The notes beneath the pieces are model-generated. The model saw only the letters and a program-made list of their open reading frames with translations, did not search any database and was not told the origin of the DNA. This document shows positions 18,135 through 29,864 of a stretch of 64,000 bases of DNA, piece after piece. The DNA is from Candidatus Marithrix sp. Canyon 246. Lineage in GTDB: Bacteria; Pseudomonadota; Gammaproteobacteria; Beggiatoales; Beggiatoaceae. Numbering within the stretch: the stretch's first letter is position 1; each line of letters starts with the position of its first letter. The stretch lies in NCBI RefSeq assembly GCF_001723685.1, contig NZ_MCBX01000002.1, positions 124,001-188,000 of the forward strand, given 5' to 3'. The position numbers were made by a program, and so were the translations under genes.

Positions 18135-19203
18135 TGCCTCCGCCTAAACATTCATTTCCATGATAAAAGACAATGGATTGCCCGGGGGTTACTGCTCTTT
18201 GGGCTTGTTTGAAGCTTACTTGGCAAGTATCAGCATCTAAATTTGTAATGATGCAATCTTGATCTGCTTGACGATAGCGGGTTTTAGCACGACATTGAAA
18301 TGGAGCTAGTGGCGCGATTCCAGATATCCAGTGTATTTGGTTAGCAGTTAATTTATTATTAAATAATAATGGGTGATCATGCCCTTGACCTACAATTAGT
18401 AGGTTATTTGTTATGTCTTTAGCTACTACGTACCATGCTTGTCCATTTCCATTGGCTTGTCCACCTATGTTTAAGCCTTGACGCTGTCCAAGTGTATAAT
18501 ACATTAGTCCATCATGTTGCCCTAAAATATGCCCGTCTGGTGTTTCAATGTTACCGGGTTGTGCTGGCAAAAAACGTGATAGAAATTCTTTAAATGGACG
18601 TTCGCCAATGAAACAAATTCCAGTACTATCTTTTTTGGCTTGAGTAATTAAATTTGCTTGTGCTGCTAAGTTACGTACTGTGGTTTTTTCTAATTCTCCA
18701 ATTGGAAATAAGCTACGCGCTAATTGTTGTTGTCCTAATGTATATAGGAAGTAACTTTGGTCTTTTTTTGGGTCTAAGCCTTTTAGTAATTGGTAATTGC
18801 CATTGTTGTTAGTGATACGCGCATAATGTCCAGTTGCAATAGCTGTGGCACCTAAATTTAGCGCGTATTCTAAAAATACTTTAAATTTAATTTCGCGATT
18901 GCACCAAATATCAGGATTAGGTGTACGCCCTGCTTGATATTCGGTTAGGCAATGAGAGAATACATTTTCCCAATATTCAGTGGCAAAATTGACTGTATGT
19001 AATGGTATATCTAAAATATCACATACAGCTTGTGCATCTTTTAAATCTTCAGCGGCACTGCAATAGTTATCATCATCATCCTCTTCCCAATTTTTCATAA
19101 ATAAGGCTTCTACATCGTAGCCTTGTTGTTTTAGGAGTAAGGCTACGACGGAAGAATCTACGCCACCGGAAATGCCTACTATGATTTTTTTTGAATTTGA
19201 CAT
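18109..19203 (-). CDS. mnmA: tRNA-specific 2-thiouridylase MnmA
   Basis: 364 residues. The enzyme makes 2-thiouridine at the wobble base of Lys, Glu and Gln tRNAs, taking sulfur from a TusE-type donor. The PP-loop ATP-binding motif SGGVDSS lies at residues 10-16. The catalytic cysteines are in [12 protein letters not shown] (about residue 103) and GICFIGER (about residue 200). The C-terminal domain is complete. Its 3' end overlaps hflD by 26 bp in the opposite direction. Confidence 0.96.
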   Translation of the reverse strand: MSNSKKIIVGISGGVDSSVVALLLKQQGYDVEALFMKNWEEDDDDNYCSAAEDLKDAQAVCDILDIPLHTVNFATEYWENVFSHCLTEYQAGRTPNPDIWCNREIKFKVFLEYALNLGATAIATGHYARITNNNGNYQLLKGLDPKKDQSYFLYTLGQQQLARSLFPIGELEKTTVRNLAAQANLITQAKKDSTGICFIGERPFKEFLSRFLPAQPGNIETPDGHILGQHDGLMYYTLGQRQGLNIGGQANGNGQAWYVVAKDITNNLLIVGQGHDHPLLFNNKLTANQIHWISGIAPLAPFQCRAKTRYRQADQDCIITNLDADTCQVSFKQAQRAVTPGQSIVFYHGNECLGGGIINKLEQS

Positions 19204-19316
19204 GGTATGATATATTATCCAAGGATTTAGAATTTACATATATAGATGATGTGGAAGATTTGAAGCTTTTACAACAAACAAGACATGAGACAACAATATC
19301 ATTTGATGAGTATAAT
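19204..19316 (+). pseudogene. Possible antitoxin-like gene remnant
   Basis: A short plus-strand frame reads [20 protein letters not shown] and then HETTISFDEY, which resembles the C-terminal part of small type II antitoxins. It has no start codon or N-terminus, and its frame runs into the repeat at 19317. The identification is weak. Confidence 0.25.
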
Positions 19317-19394
19317 TTAGTACAACGAATTACGGGGATAAGCGAATCTTAAATTAACACTTAATTAGTTTATCCACGTAATTCGTTGTACTAA
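19317..19394. mobile_element. MITE-like inverted-repeat element, copy 2
   Basis: A 78-bp unit. The ends TTAGTACAACGAATTACG and CGTAATTCGTTGTACTAA form nearly perfect inverted repeats, and a second inner pair (GGATAAGCGAAT with TTTATCC) extends the symmetry. It corresponds to the 4991-5062 element, whose ends are more eroded. It lies just downstream of the S24-like gene and contains no reading frame of its own. Confidence 0.6.
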
Positions 19395-19398
19395 TTAG

Positions 19399-19707
19399 TT
19401 AAACATAAGATTTATGTTCTCTACGACGCTTGCCAGCTCGTTGTGTTATCACTCCATGAATTGCATCCAAACCTGAGATATTCAGTGTCGGGTATTTATC
19501 ATTTAATGGTTTTAGAAAATGTTTATCTTCTTCAATCACTAATTGTCTAAAAATATATTCTTCTTCGTGCATTGCAAATACATAGGAGCCATTTTCTATT
19601 ACTCCGTCTAGTTCTATAACTATAATATTTCCATCTTTGAATTCTGGTTCCATACTATCACCTAGTACTTGCAATGCTATTGGGTCTTTACCTGTACAAT
19701 CACTCAT
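19399..19707 (-). CDS. S24-like (LexA/repressor C-domain) protein without DNA-binding domain
   Basis: 102 residues when started at the ATG at 19707, which has an AGGAG 7 bases upstream and overlaps the recD stop as ATGA; the longer reading frame start at 19737 lacks this. The whole protein is an S24/LexA peptidase fold: VLGDSMEPEF with the nucleophile-position Ser18, and YVFAMHEEEYIFRQL. The residue matching the LexA catalytic Lys156 is Arg54, so the Ser-Lys dyad is broken. There is no helix-turn-helix. It is therefore probably not a self-cleaving repressor; it may be a binding or regulatory module. Translational coupling ties it to recD. Confidence 0.8.
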   Translation of the reverse strand: MSDCTGKDPIALQVLGDSMEPEFKDGNIIVIELDGVIENGSYVFAMHEEEYIFRQLVIEEDKHFLKPLNDKYPTLNISGLDAIHGVITQRAGKRRREHKSYV

Positions 19708-21338
19708 ATTAAATCTCCTAATCCTGAAAAGCGGCAACTTTGTTGTGAAATCGCCTCTAAAAATATATCTTTATTACCCCAAATACTAACATGACTACGC
19801 GCACGACTGATTCCCGTATAAAGTAGTTCTCGTGTTAGCAATGGAGATAGTTTATCTGGCAATACAATGAATACCTGTTCAAATTCAGAACCTTGGCTTT
19901 TATGAATTGTCATAGCATAGGCTGTTTCATGTTTTGGCAAGCAATTGGGTGAAAAAGCCCGAATTTCTCCTGTTGCATCTGGAAAAAACGCATTATTATT
20001 TAGTATCGTACCCATATCACCGTTAAATAGTTTTAAGCGGTAGTCATTATGAGTTATCATTATTGGGCGGGCATTATACCAATGACTTGTTGTTGCTATT
20101 AAACCTTTTCTTCTAAATTCTTCTTCTAGCTGCTGATTTATGAATTCCATTCCATATAATCCACGACGATTTGCGCATAAAATACCAATTTTATTATAAT
20201 TTTCTAAAATTTTTGCAGGTACAGATTCCAGAAAACAAGGGGAAAAAATATTGCTTATTTGTTCTATTAAATTTGAATCTAAATCATACCACTTTAAATC
20301 TGGTTTAGAGTCTAATAGTTCTAAAGCTTTATTCGCTTCGCCCTGTTTAATTGTTTGCGCTAATTGCCAAATGCCGCTATTTTTCTTAAACCGATAATTT
20401 TTATTTAAATATACAGTATCTTTGCTATTTTCAGTATGACATAAATCAGCTAACACGGTACCAGTTGCGACTGAGGCTAATTGATCTTTGTCACCAAGCA
20501 ATATTAAACGCGCTGATTTTGATATATTTTTTGTAATTTTTGCCATTAAGGCTAAATCAATCATTGATGCTTCATCAATAACTATTACATCATAAGCTAA
20601 TTGCTTAGCAAATAAACGATGTATTGTATAAGATTCTTTAGGAATCAAATCTTTGATTTCGCTACTACAAGCTAACTCTGGTAAAATTTCTCTAATTGTT
20701 TCTTGTAAGCGCACTGTAGCTTTACCAGTTGGTGCAGCTAAAGCTATGTTTAATTGAGGATTTTGTTCCAACAATAGAGTTAAAATTTTAACAATAGTTG
20801 AAGTCTTACCAGTACCCGGACCACCGGATATTAAGCAAAAATTATGCAATACTGCTGCTTGTGCCGCTTGTTTTTGTTCTTCACTGGCTTTGGAAAATAG
20901 ACGTAATAAACCATTTTCTAATAAGGCATGGTTTATATCTGTACGTTGCATTGTACGACGACTGCTGATCTGCGCAGCTAATTGTTGTTCATAAGACCAA
21001 TAACGATGTAAATATAAACGCATTTTATCCAAAATTAAAGGTTTATAATCACCAGCTTGTCCAACTATAGAACAGTTTTTTAATTGTTGTTCCCATGTCA
21101 GCAGATTAGGACATAAAATCCTTTCTGTCTCTACCGATTCCAAGGGAAAATATTGTTCAGCTAATTGGCTTAAATCAACACAAGAGGAACCATTACTAGT
21201 AAAATGGCTAGTCAGCGCAGCACCTAATAATAAACCATCATTAGTCTCATTAGACAGATCAATGATAAATTTTAGGAATTGAATATCGAGATCAGAAAAA
21301 ATGTTTTGATCTCTTAAATTATTAATCTTGCTTAACAT
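19704..21338 (-). CDS. recD: RecD, exodeoxyribonuclease V alpha subunit
   Basis: 544 residues, slightly short for RecD (about 600). It is the 5'-3' helicase subunit of RecBCD, which processes double-strand breaks. Walker A is GGPGTGKTST at residues 172-181; Walker B is VIVIDEASMID; further helicase motifs are LLGDKDQLASV and the C-terminal TIHKSQGSEFEQVF. recB and recC are not in the window. The start overlaps the end of the FtsK-like gene by 17 bp, and the stop overlaps the S24-like gene by 4 bp, so the three are one translationally linked unit. Confidence 0.92.
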   Translation of the reverse strand: MLSKINNLRDQNIFSDLDIQFLKFIIDLSNETNDGLLLGAALTSHFTSNGSSCVDLSQLAEQYFPLESVETERILCPNLLTWEQQLKNCSIVGQAGDYKPLILDKMRLYLHRYWSYEQQLAAQISSRRTMQRTDINHALLENGLLRLFSKASEEQKQAAQAAVLHNFCLISGGPGTGKTSTIVKILTLLLEQNPQLNIALAAPTGKATVRLQETIREILPELACSSEIKDLIPKESYTIHRLFAKQLAYDVIVIDEASMIDLALMAKITKNISKSARLILLGDKDQLASVATGTVLADLCHTENSKDTVYLNKNYRFKKNSGIWQLAQTIKQGEANKALELLDSKPDLKWYDLDSNLIEQISNIFSPCFLESVPAKILENYNKIGILCANRRGLYGMEFINQQLEEEFRRKGLIATTSHWYNARPIMITHNDYRLKLFNGDMGTILNNNAFFPDATGEIRAFSPNCLPKHETAYAMTIHKSQGSEFEQVFIVLPDKLSPLLTRELLYTGISRARSHVSIWGNKDIFLEAISQQSCRFSGLGDLI

Positions 21339-23397
21339 CTAATTCTACAAATTCTGGGGCTTCATGAGCTAATAAATCATTAATAACATCATCAATTTCC
21401 TGTTCAGAGATCATGCCACCATGTACACGTACAGGGCTGCCTGTGCCAGCCGTCATATATAGCATATCTCCGTCACCCAATAAATTTTCGGCACCAATTT
21501 GACCTAATACATTTCTTGATTCAGATTCATTATCAACTTTAAATCCAATACGAGTTGGAATATTAGCTTTTATTAAGCCTGTTATAACATTCACGTTTGG
21601 ATGCTGGGTAGTTAAAATTATATGAATACCTGCCGCTCGTGCTTTTTGAGTTAAGCGAGTAATATCAAATTCAACTTGTTTTTCCACATTAACATTCATA
21701 AAATCAGCAAGTTCACTAATAATAATGACAATATAATACAATTTCTCTTCTTGAATTTCTAAAACTTGATTATAGTCATGAATATTTCTAACTCCCATAT
21801 TTGCCATCAAATGATAACGACGTTCCATTTCTTGAACAGACCATCTGAATACTTCAGGTATTTGTTCTACGTCATTAATTATAGGTGTTAATAAATGTGG
21901 TAAGTCTGTATAAATAGATAAATGTTTATTATCTATTAATAAAAAACGAACTAGATCAGGTGTAGATTTATATAAGATACTTAGAATTAAAGTATGAATT
22001 ACGGTTATATTTTCTTGTGGATTATTACCAGCAATCAAAATATGTGGAATACGGCTTAAATCAATCACCACTGCTTGCCCAGCAACATCTTTACCTAAAG
22101 CTACTGTTAATGGAGATGAGTTATCTTGATATTCAGAACTATGAAGTAATTCACTGAAATAAACTATTTGACGTTTTGAATTCAGCATTTCAACATTCAA
22201 GGTATTTGCTTGTTGTGTTGCTGCTACATCAATAGTTTTAATATTTAAGACTTTAACTAATGCTTCAGCTAATTCATCAAGATGATTGGTGTTAATATGT
22301 GTTATAGTATTAACTTCAAAATTAGTCAATACTGGACCTATATGTACTGCATTAATTTCTGTTTCAATTGTTAAATCGGCAAAAGCTTTCTTCATCCGTT
22401 GCGATAACATTTTGGCATTAGGTGATTGAATCAAATGTGGCACTGGTTCTAATAGGTTTAAGGCAGGTAATAGTGCAGATTCTGGCTGAGTCAGATCCAC
22501 AGTAGCTGCTGGGATTTCATTAGTTACTTCATTAGATTTTTTTTCATAAAGATCATCATGATCTGCATGATCATCTATATCGTATCGTTCACGCTCCTGT
22601 TGCCATTGTGAACGACGTTGCTGCCAACGTGTATAAGCGGTTTTTGACCATTTGCTGCTATTTTTAAAAAATACTTTTAACCATTGATTACCTAGTTTTG
22701 ATCCTTGCTTAGCATGTGTAAACAGCCAAGGTAAGAATTCTTTATCCATATATTTTCTAATTTTTGGTAACCAAATTAAAGTATGATAGCCTAATAAATC
22801 CATTAATTTAAGCCATGATAATCCAGTTAATAATGTGACTCCGGTAAAAAATATGGCTAGTAAAATTAAAGTTGCGCCTAAACGATTTACAATGGATACT
22901 AAACCATTGCCAATCCATAAACCCAGAATACCACCAGCATGAGTAGGCAATAAGGCACTTTCAACCATAAAATGCACAATAGCTAAACCGCATCCTGCAC
23001 TCAAAGTTAAGATAAAACCAATACCCGGCACTATTAAACTTTTAGGTTCTGCTAAAATATCATGATGTTTGCCTTGATAAATTATCCAACCAGTATATCC
23101 CACCATAAGAGGGAATAAATAGGCAAAATAACCAAATAAATAAAAAAATATATCAGCAAATACTGCCCCTGCTATACCACCTTTGTTATGAATTTCTTCT
23201 ATAGGGCCATTATGTGACCAACCGGGATCTCCACCGTTATAAGTGACTAAAGATACAAAAAAGTATAAACCTACAAAACAAAAAAAGATTAATACAATCT
23301 CTCGTAAACCATGTTCAATAGGTTTATTATTTCTATTATTATTCGATGAATGAATTCTACGATTACTACGGCGTGCTTGTGGATTAGATCGCATCAC
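21322..23397 (-). CDS. FtsK-like membrane protein with degenerate ATPase motifs
   Basis: 691 residues. Residues 30-195 form the four-helix FtsK membrane domain (LREIVLIFFCFVGLYFFVSL and so on). The motor domain is recognisable along its length (PHLLTPIIND, VQEMERRYHLMANMGVRNI, VITGLIKANIPTRIGF, GDGDMLY), but the Walker A position reads AGNNPQENIT (456-465) instead of AGTTGSGKS. The Walker B position reads IVIIISELADFM (556-567) instead of an IVxxxDExAD type. The gamma DNA-orienting domain is missing. ATP-driven DNA pumping is thus unlikely, while a structural role in the divisome is possible. A genuine ftsK should be elsewhere. Sequencing error is unlikely because the frame is otherwise well conserved. 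Confidence 0.85.
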   Translation of the reverse strand: MMRSNPQARRSNRRIHSSNNNRNNKPIEHGLREIVLIFFCFVGLYFFVSLVTYNGGDPGWSHNGPIEEIHNKGGIAGAVFADIFFYLFGYFAYLFPLMVGYTGWIIYQGKHHDILAEPKSLIVPGIGFILTLSAGCGLAIVHFMVESALLPTHAGGILGLWIGNGLVSIVNRLGATLILLAIFFTGVTLLTGLSWLKLMDLLGYHTLIWLPKIRKYMDKEFLPWLFTHAKQGSKLGNQWLKVFFKNSSKWSKTAYTRWQQRRSQWQQERERYDIDDHADHDDLYEKKSNEVTNEIPAATVDLTQPESALLPALNLLEPVPHLIQSPNAKMLSQRMKKAFADLTIETEINAVHIGPVLTNFEVNTITHINTNHLDELAEALVKVLNIKTIDVAATQQANTLNVEMLNSKRQIVYFSELLHSSEYQDNSSPLTVALGKDVAGQAVVIDLSRIPHILIAGNNPQENITVIHTLILSILYKSTPDLVRFLLIDNKHLSIYTDLPHLLTPIINDVEQIPEVFRWSVQEMERRYHLMANMGVRNIHDYNQVLEIQEEKLYYIVIIISELADFMNVNVEKQVEFDITRLTQKARAAGIHIILTTQHPNVNVITGLIKANIPTRIGFKVDNESESRNVLGQIGAENLLGDGDMLYMTAGTGSPVRVHGGMISEQEIDDVINDLLAHEAPEFVELDVKQD

Positions 23398-23469
23398 AAG
23401 ATCCTTATTAATATTATCATTAAATATATTTTGGCTTTATGAAATAATAAGGATATTAGTGTTACAAAA

Positions 23470-25406
<1,937 letters not shown>

Positions 25407-25427
25407 ATTGTTTTAAGAGTTTTTTAT

Positions 25428-25451
25428 GAGTTCAGAACTATATCTGAACTC
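25428..25451 (-). terminator. Hairpin between dnaK and dnaJ
   Basis: Inverted repeat GAGTTCAGA / TCTGAACTC with a 6-base loop, in the short gap between the two genes; on the minus strand it is followed by ATAAAAAACTC, which is not a T-run. It is more likely an attenuator or an RNA-processing hairpin setting the dnaK to dnaJ ratio than a full stop. Confidence 0.5.
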
Positions 25452-25469
25452 TTGCACCGTGCTTAGCTA

Positions 25470-27413
25470 TTATTTTTTATCTTTAACTTCTTCAAATTCA
25501 GCATCTACAACATCATCTTTAGGTGTTTTTTCTGCTTTTTTAGCTGCATCAGTAAAACCACCCATATCAACGCCACCAGCGTCTGCCCCACCTTGTTGAG
25601 CATAAGCTTGTTGTGCTATTTTACCAGAGAGTTCGGTTAAAGTTTGAGTTTTAGCTTCAATTGCTTCTTTATCATCACCTTTAACAGCTTGTTTTAAATC
25701 TTCGATAGCCGCTTCAATAGCTGTTTTATCATTAGTCTCAACTTTATCAGCTAAATCTTTTAAAGATTTGCTAGTTGCATGAATTAAACTATCGGCAACA
25801 TTACGAGCTTCAACTAGCTCATGGAATTTTTTATCTTCACTAGCATGTGCTTCTGCGTCTTGCACCATTTTTTCTACTTCTTCATCAGATAAACCACTAG
25901 AAGCTTTAATAGAAATAGATTGTTCTTTACCAGTGGCTTTATCTTTTGCAGATACATGCAAAATACCATTAGCGTCAATATCGAAAGTTACTTCAACTTG
26001 AGGAATACCGCGTGGTGAAGGTGGTATATCGGTTAAATCAAATTTTTCTAATGACTTATTAGCTGATGCTAGTTCACGTTCACCTTGTAATACATGTACA
26101 GTAACAGCAGTTTGATTGTCTTCAGCAGTTGAAAATACTTGTGAATGTTTAGTTGGGATGGTAGTATTTTTCGCAATAAGTTTTGTCATTACACCACCCA
26201 TTGTTTCAATACCTAAAGACAATGGTGTAACATCCAACAATAACACATCTGTAACATCACCAGCTAAAACGCCACCTTGAATAGCGGCACCAATAGCAAC
26301 TGCTTCATCAGGATTAACATCTTTACGTGGTTCTTTGCCAAACAACTCTTGCACAGCTTCTTGCACTTTAGGCATACGACTTTGACCACCAACTAAAATG
26401 ATGTCATCAATTTCATTAGCATCTAAACCGGCATCTTTTAATGCAATACGGCATGGTTCTAAACTGCGATCAATTAAATCTTCTACTAAAGATTCAAGTT
26501 TGGCGCGAGTTAATTTAATATTAAGATGTTTTGGACCACTGGCATCAGCGGTTACATATGGTAAATTAATATCTGTTTGTTGACTAGAAGATAATTCAAT
26601 TTTAGCTTTTTCAGCAGCTTCTTTCAAACGTTGTAAAGCTAAAGGATCATTTTTTAAATCAATTGCAGATTCTTTTTTAAATTCATCTACTAAATAATTA
26701 ATAATTTGTAAATCAAAATCTTCACCGCCTAAGAAAGTATCACCATTGGTTGATAATACTTCAAATTGATGTTCACCATCAATTTCAGCAATTTCTATGA
26801 TTGAGATATCAAAAGTACCACCACCTAAATCATAAACAACAATTTTAGAATCACCACGTTGTTTATCCATTCCATAAGCTAAAGCAGCCGCTGTAGGTTC
26901 ATTGATAATACGTTTTACATCTAAACCAGCAATACGACCAGCGTCTTTAGTGGCTTGACGTTGTGAATCATTAAAATAAGCGGGTACAGTAATAACTGCT
27001 TCATGGATTTCTTCACCTAAATAATCTTCAGCAGTTTTTTTCATTTTCATCAAAGTACGAGCTGAAATTTCAGGTGGTGCCATTTTTTTACTATTAACAT
27101 CAACCCAAGCATCACCATTATCTGCTTTAACGATTTTATAAGGCACCATGTCAACATCACGTTGAACAACCTTATCATTAAATTTACGTCCAATTAAACG
27201 TTTAACTGCAAATAAAGTATTAGTTGGATTAGTGACTGCTTGACGTTTAGCTGCTTGTCCTACTAAAACTTCATCATTATCATTTGTATAAGCAACAATT
27301 GATGGGGTAGTACGCCCACCTTCACTATTTTCAATAACGCGAGTAGTTTTACCTTCCATTACTGCGACGCAAGAATTAGTGGTTCCTAAATCTATACCTA
27401 TAATTTTAGCCAT
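25470..27413 (-). CDS. dnaK: Chaperone DnaK (Hsp70)
   Basis: 647 residues, standard. The N-terminal ATPase shows [16 protein letters not shown], the phosphate motif [12 protein letters not shown] and the adenosine motif [11 protein letters not shown]. The substrate-binding domain ([20 protein letters not shown]) and the lid follow, and the C-terminus ends in an acidic [12 protein letters not shown] tail. It has a good AAGGA eight bases before its ATG. It is the second gene behind the heat-shock promoter of grpE. Confidence 0.98.
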   Translation of the reverse strand: MAKIIGIDLGTTNSCVAVMEGKTTRVIENSEGGRTTPSIVAYTNDNDEVLVGQAAKRQAVTNPTNTLFAVKRLIGRKFNDKVVQRDVDMVPYKIVKADNGDAWVDVNSKKMAPPEISARTLMKMKKTAEDYLGEEIHEAVITVPAYFNDSQRQATKDAGRIAGLDVKRIINEPTAAALAYGMDKQRGDSKIVVYDLGGGTFDISIIEIAEIDGEHQFEVLSTNGDTFLGGEDFDLQIINYLVDEFKKESAIDLKNDPLALQRLKEAAEKAKIELSSSQQTDINLPYVTADASGPKHLNIKLTRAKLESLVEDLIDRSLEPCRIALKDAGLDANEIDDIILVGGQSRMPKVQEAVQELFGKEPRKDVNPDEAVAIGAAIQGGVLAGDVTDVLLLDVTPLSLGIETMGGVMTKLIAKNTTIPTKHSQVFSTAEDNQTAVTVHVLQGERELASANKSLEKFDLTDIPPSPRGIPQVEVTFDIDANGILHVSAKDKATGKEQSISIKASSGLSDEEVEKMVQDAEAHASEDKKFHELVEARNVADSLIHATSKSLKDLADKVETNDKTAIEAAIEDLKQAVKGDDKEAIEAKTQTLTELSGKIAQQAYAQQGGADAGGVDMGGFTDAAKKAEKTPKDDVVDAEFEEVKDKK

Positions 27414-27476
27414 ATTTATGTTCCTTTTAATTGATTAGTTTAAATTTTATTAAATAACTCGCGGTTATATAAGGTC

Positions 27477-28034
27477 TTATCCTTGATTGTCAATAGCTTT
27501 AGCAACAATGACTCTTGCAGGGCGTAATAATCTATCGTGGAGTTTATAACCTTTTTGATGTACGTGTAATATTGTACCGTCTTCAACATTTGGTAGTGTT
27601 TGCATTGACATTGCCTCATGTTGTTGAGGGTCAAATTTTTCGTCGGTAGGATCTAATTCAACTATGTTAAATTTTGACATTGCATCAAGTAACATTTTTA
27701 GGGTTAAATCCATACCCTCACAAACACTATCAAGTTGAGTTTCTGGTTTTTGTGCGGCTTCCAAGCCTAATTCCATAGTGTCTTTAATACTAAGTAATTC
27801 GATTGCAAGTTTTTCTACCGCATATTTATGTGCATTTTCTAAATCACGTTTAGTACGTTTTTCTAAATTGTCATATTCGGCTTGTTTACGAAGTAAACTA
27901 TCCCAATGCTGTTCTGCTTTTTGTTCTGCTTCATGTAATTTCTTGGTTAAATCTTCAGTTGTTACTGTAGATTCATGAATTTCAGAATGTTCTTGTGGCT
28001 TTTCTTCTTCTGTTGTTTTATTTTCTTCAGTCAT
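27477..28034 (-). CDS. grpE: Nucleotide exchange factor GrpE
   Basis: 185 residues. The long N-terminal coiled coil (KKLHEAEQKAEQHWDSLLRK) is followed by the DnaK-contacting beta domain (LDPTDEKFDPQQHEAMSM, then GYKLHDRLLRPARVIVAK). It speeds ADP release from DnaK. It is the first gene of grpE-dnaK-dnaJ-dapB and lies about 24 bases after a sigma32-type -10 element. Confidence 0.97.
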   Translation of the reverse strand: MTEENKTTEEEKPQEHSEIHESTVTTEDLTKKLHEAEQKAEQHWDSLLRKQAEYDNLEKRTKRDLENAHKYAVEKLAIELLSIKDTMELGLEAAQKPETQLDSVCEGMDLTLKMLLDAMSKFNIVELDPTDEKFDPQQHEAMSMQTLPNVEDGTILHVHQKGYKLHDRLLRPARVIVAKAIDNQG

Positions 28035-28063
28035 AGCGTAATATAATGATAAGATTAAAGCTG

Positions 28064-28094
28064 ATGAATGGGGATATTTTTACAATCGTTCAAG
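28064..28094 (-). promoter_or_regulatory. Sigma32 (RpoH) heat-shock promoter of the grpE operon
   Basis: Reading the minus strand, CTTGAA (28094-28089) and CCCCATTCAT (28073-28064) are separated by 15 bp. This is very close to the RpoH consensus CTTGAAA-(13-15)-CCCCATNT. It lies 30 bp before the grpE start codon and drives grpE, dnaK, dnaJ and, by overlap, dapB. Confidence 0.85.
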
Positions 28095-28118
28095 TTTTGT
28101 GAAACTGTAATATAAATT

Positions 28119-28931
28119 ATGTTTAAAAATATAGGAATTATCGCTAAACGTGATCACATTCATATCAATGAATATTTATCTAAAGTATTAACTTTTCTGA
28201 ATGAACAAAATTTAAATATTTTTAATTTAAATTCAAAGACTGAGATTGAAAGCTTAGGTAGTAGTTGTGATTTAGTAATTGTGATTGGTGGCGATGGCAC
28301 TTTATTGCAAGCGGCGCGTTTATTAGCACAATATAAGGTTTATTTATTAGGTATAAATTTAGGACGTTTAGGATTTTTAGCTGATATTTCACCTACAGAA
28401 ATTGAAAAATCTCTTGATGAAATTTTAAATGGAAAATTTATTGAGGAAAAACGCTTTTTAATTAGGGCTAAGGTTTATCGTGAAAATAATTACCTTTGTG
28501 AATGTAATGCTTTAAATGATATTGTAATTCATCGTGGTAATATGCCACATTTAATAACATTTGAGACTTCAGTTAATAAACATTTTGTAAATAAGCAAAG
28601 TGCCGATGGTTTAATAGTATCAACTCCAACAGGTTCAACAGCTTACGCTTTATCATCAGGTGGTCCTCTTATACATCCAGCTTTAAATGCCTTACTATTA
28701 GTAACAATATGTCCACATACACTAAGTAACCGCCCACTTGTATTTGATGGCAATAGTGAGGTAGAAATAATTATAGATCCATTAGCGCAATTAAATTGTG
28801 ATGGTATTTTATATCATGAATTAGAACAAGGAGATAAGATCATAATTGAAAAGCATCAAGATGTAAGTTTAATTCACCCACAAGGCTATGATCATTATGC
28901 TACTTTACGTGCTAAATTAAATTGGGGGTGA
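28119..28931 (+). CDS. nadK: NAD kinase
   Basis: 270 residues. The enzyme phosphorylates NAD to NADP. The ATP/diphosphate motif is GGDGTLLQAARLL; the NAD site is STPTGSTAYALSSGGP; also CNALNDIVIHRG. It starts 85 bp from grpE on the other strand, the same arrangement as in E. coli. The next gene in E. coli, recN, is replaced here by gene fossils. Confidence 0.95.
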   Translation: MFKNIGIIAKRDHIHINEYLSKVLTFLNEQNLNIFNLNSKTEIESLGSSCDLVIVIGGDGTLLQAARLLAQYKVYLLGINLGRLGFLADISPTEIEKSLDEILNGKFIEEKRFLIRAKVYRENNYLCECNALNDIVIHRGNMPHLITFETSVNKHFVNKQSADGLIVSTPTGSTAYALSSGGPLIHPALNALLLVTICPHTLSNRPLVFDGNSEVEIIIDPLAQLNCDGILYHELEQGDKIIIEKHQDVSLIHPQGYDHYATLRAKLNWG

Positions 28932-28954
28932 TTAAGTCTTAAGATTTTTAATTC

Positions 28955-29826
28955 CTACATCATTTCCCATTCAAATGAATCAATATTTTTATCTTCAGGA
29001 TTAAATTCGACTCCTACCAAATAAATAGCGGCTGGTTCATCTTGATATTTTTCAAAATAACGCCGCTGTTTTATTTGTTCTAAAACCTTCTCCGGCTGAT
29101 TTATCAACTTAAATTCTATAATATCAAAACTACCTAATAAATTTTCAGTAGTTTTAATGTTTTCTAAATTTGGTAGGAAATATTGTTTTTGTTGAATTAA
29201 TTTGACTAAAAAGGAAGGTGTTGCGGTTTCAAACCAATAATTTCTAAGATTTTTATATTTTAAATAAAGCAAAACCTCAAATGGATTATAAACAGATGTT
29301 CCTAAAAAATTATAACCATTATACCAACGCCTCAACAAATCAAAATCAACACCTTCTAATCTATCAAAAAAGATGTCTTTGATTTCAGTTTCTTCATAAC
29401 CACAAATAGAAGCATAATCATAAATTAAACTAATATCATCTAAATTATTCAAACCACTAAACAAACTAACTTTAGAAAATTTAGTAACAAATACAAATTT
29501 TAACCACTCGTCACAATCTTTTATTACTGAATATAGGTTTTTTAAACCTTCTCTCATTTTTATAGCTAATTCAGTGTTGTAAAACTTCTTCAGTGATTGA
29601 AAGTCCATAATTTATGGCATTTTTTCTAATTAATGCCTGAATGCTTTTATCCAAAACTTCACGACTTTCTATTACTCCTCCACCAAAACTTATATGAATC
29701 ACTGGATATTTAATATCCAAATTCCAATTTGTTTCTAAAAACAAACCTTTGAAATACTTTTTTTCTGCCAAAAAGGCTTGTTTTAAAGTATCTATAAGTA
29801 GAGGCACCTATTGGTAATGTTTTCAT
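28955..29826 (-). pseudogene. Broken AAA-ATPase-like / PD-(D/E)XK nuclease gene (DUF1703 type)
   Basis: The start (MKTLPIGAST at 29826) is typical of this family, but about 60 codons that should contain the Walker A motif are missing; the frame resumes as LLIDTLKQAFLAEKKYFKGL and HISFGGGVIESREVLDKS at 29807-29571. A frameshift near 29590 leads to a second segment (29608-28955) with WLKFVFVTKFSKVSLFSGLN and WYNGYNFLGTSVYNPFEVLL. The C-terminal nuclease part (FDIIEFKLINQP) is cut short. Such genes are multi-copy in many bacteria. This copy is dead. Confidence 0.8.
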
Positions 29827-29864
29827 ATTTAAATGCTTATTTCACTTGTTTCTTGTAATTATAT

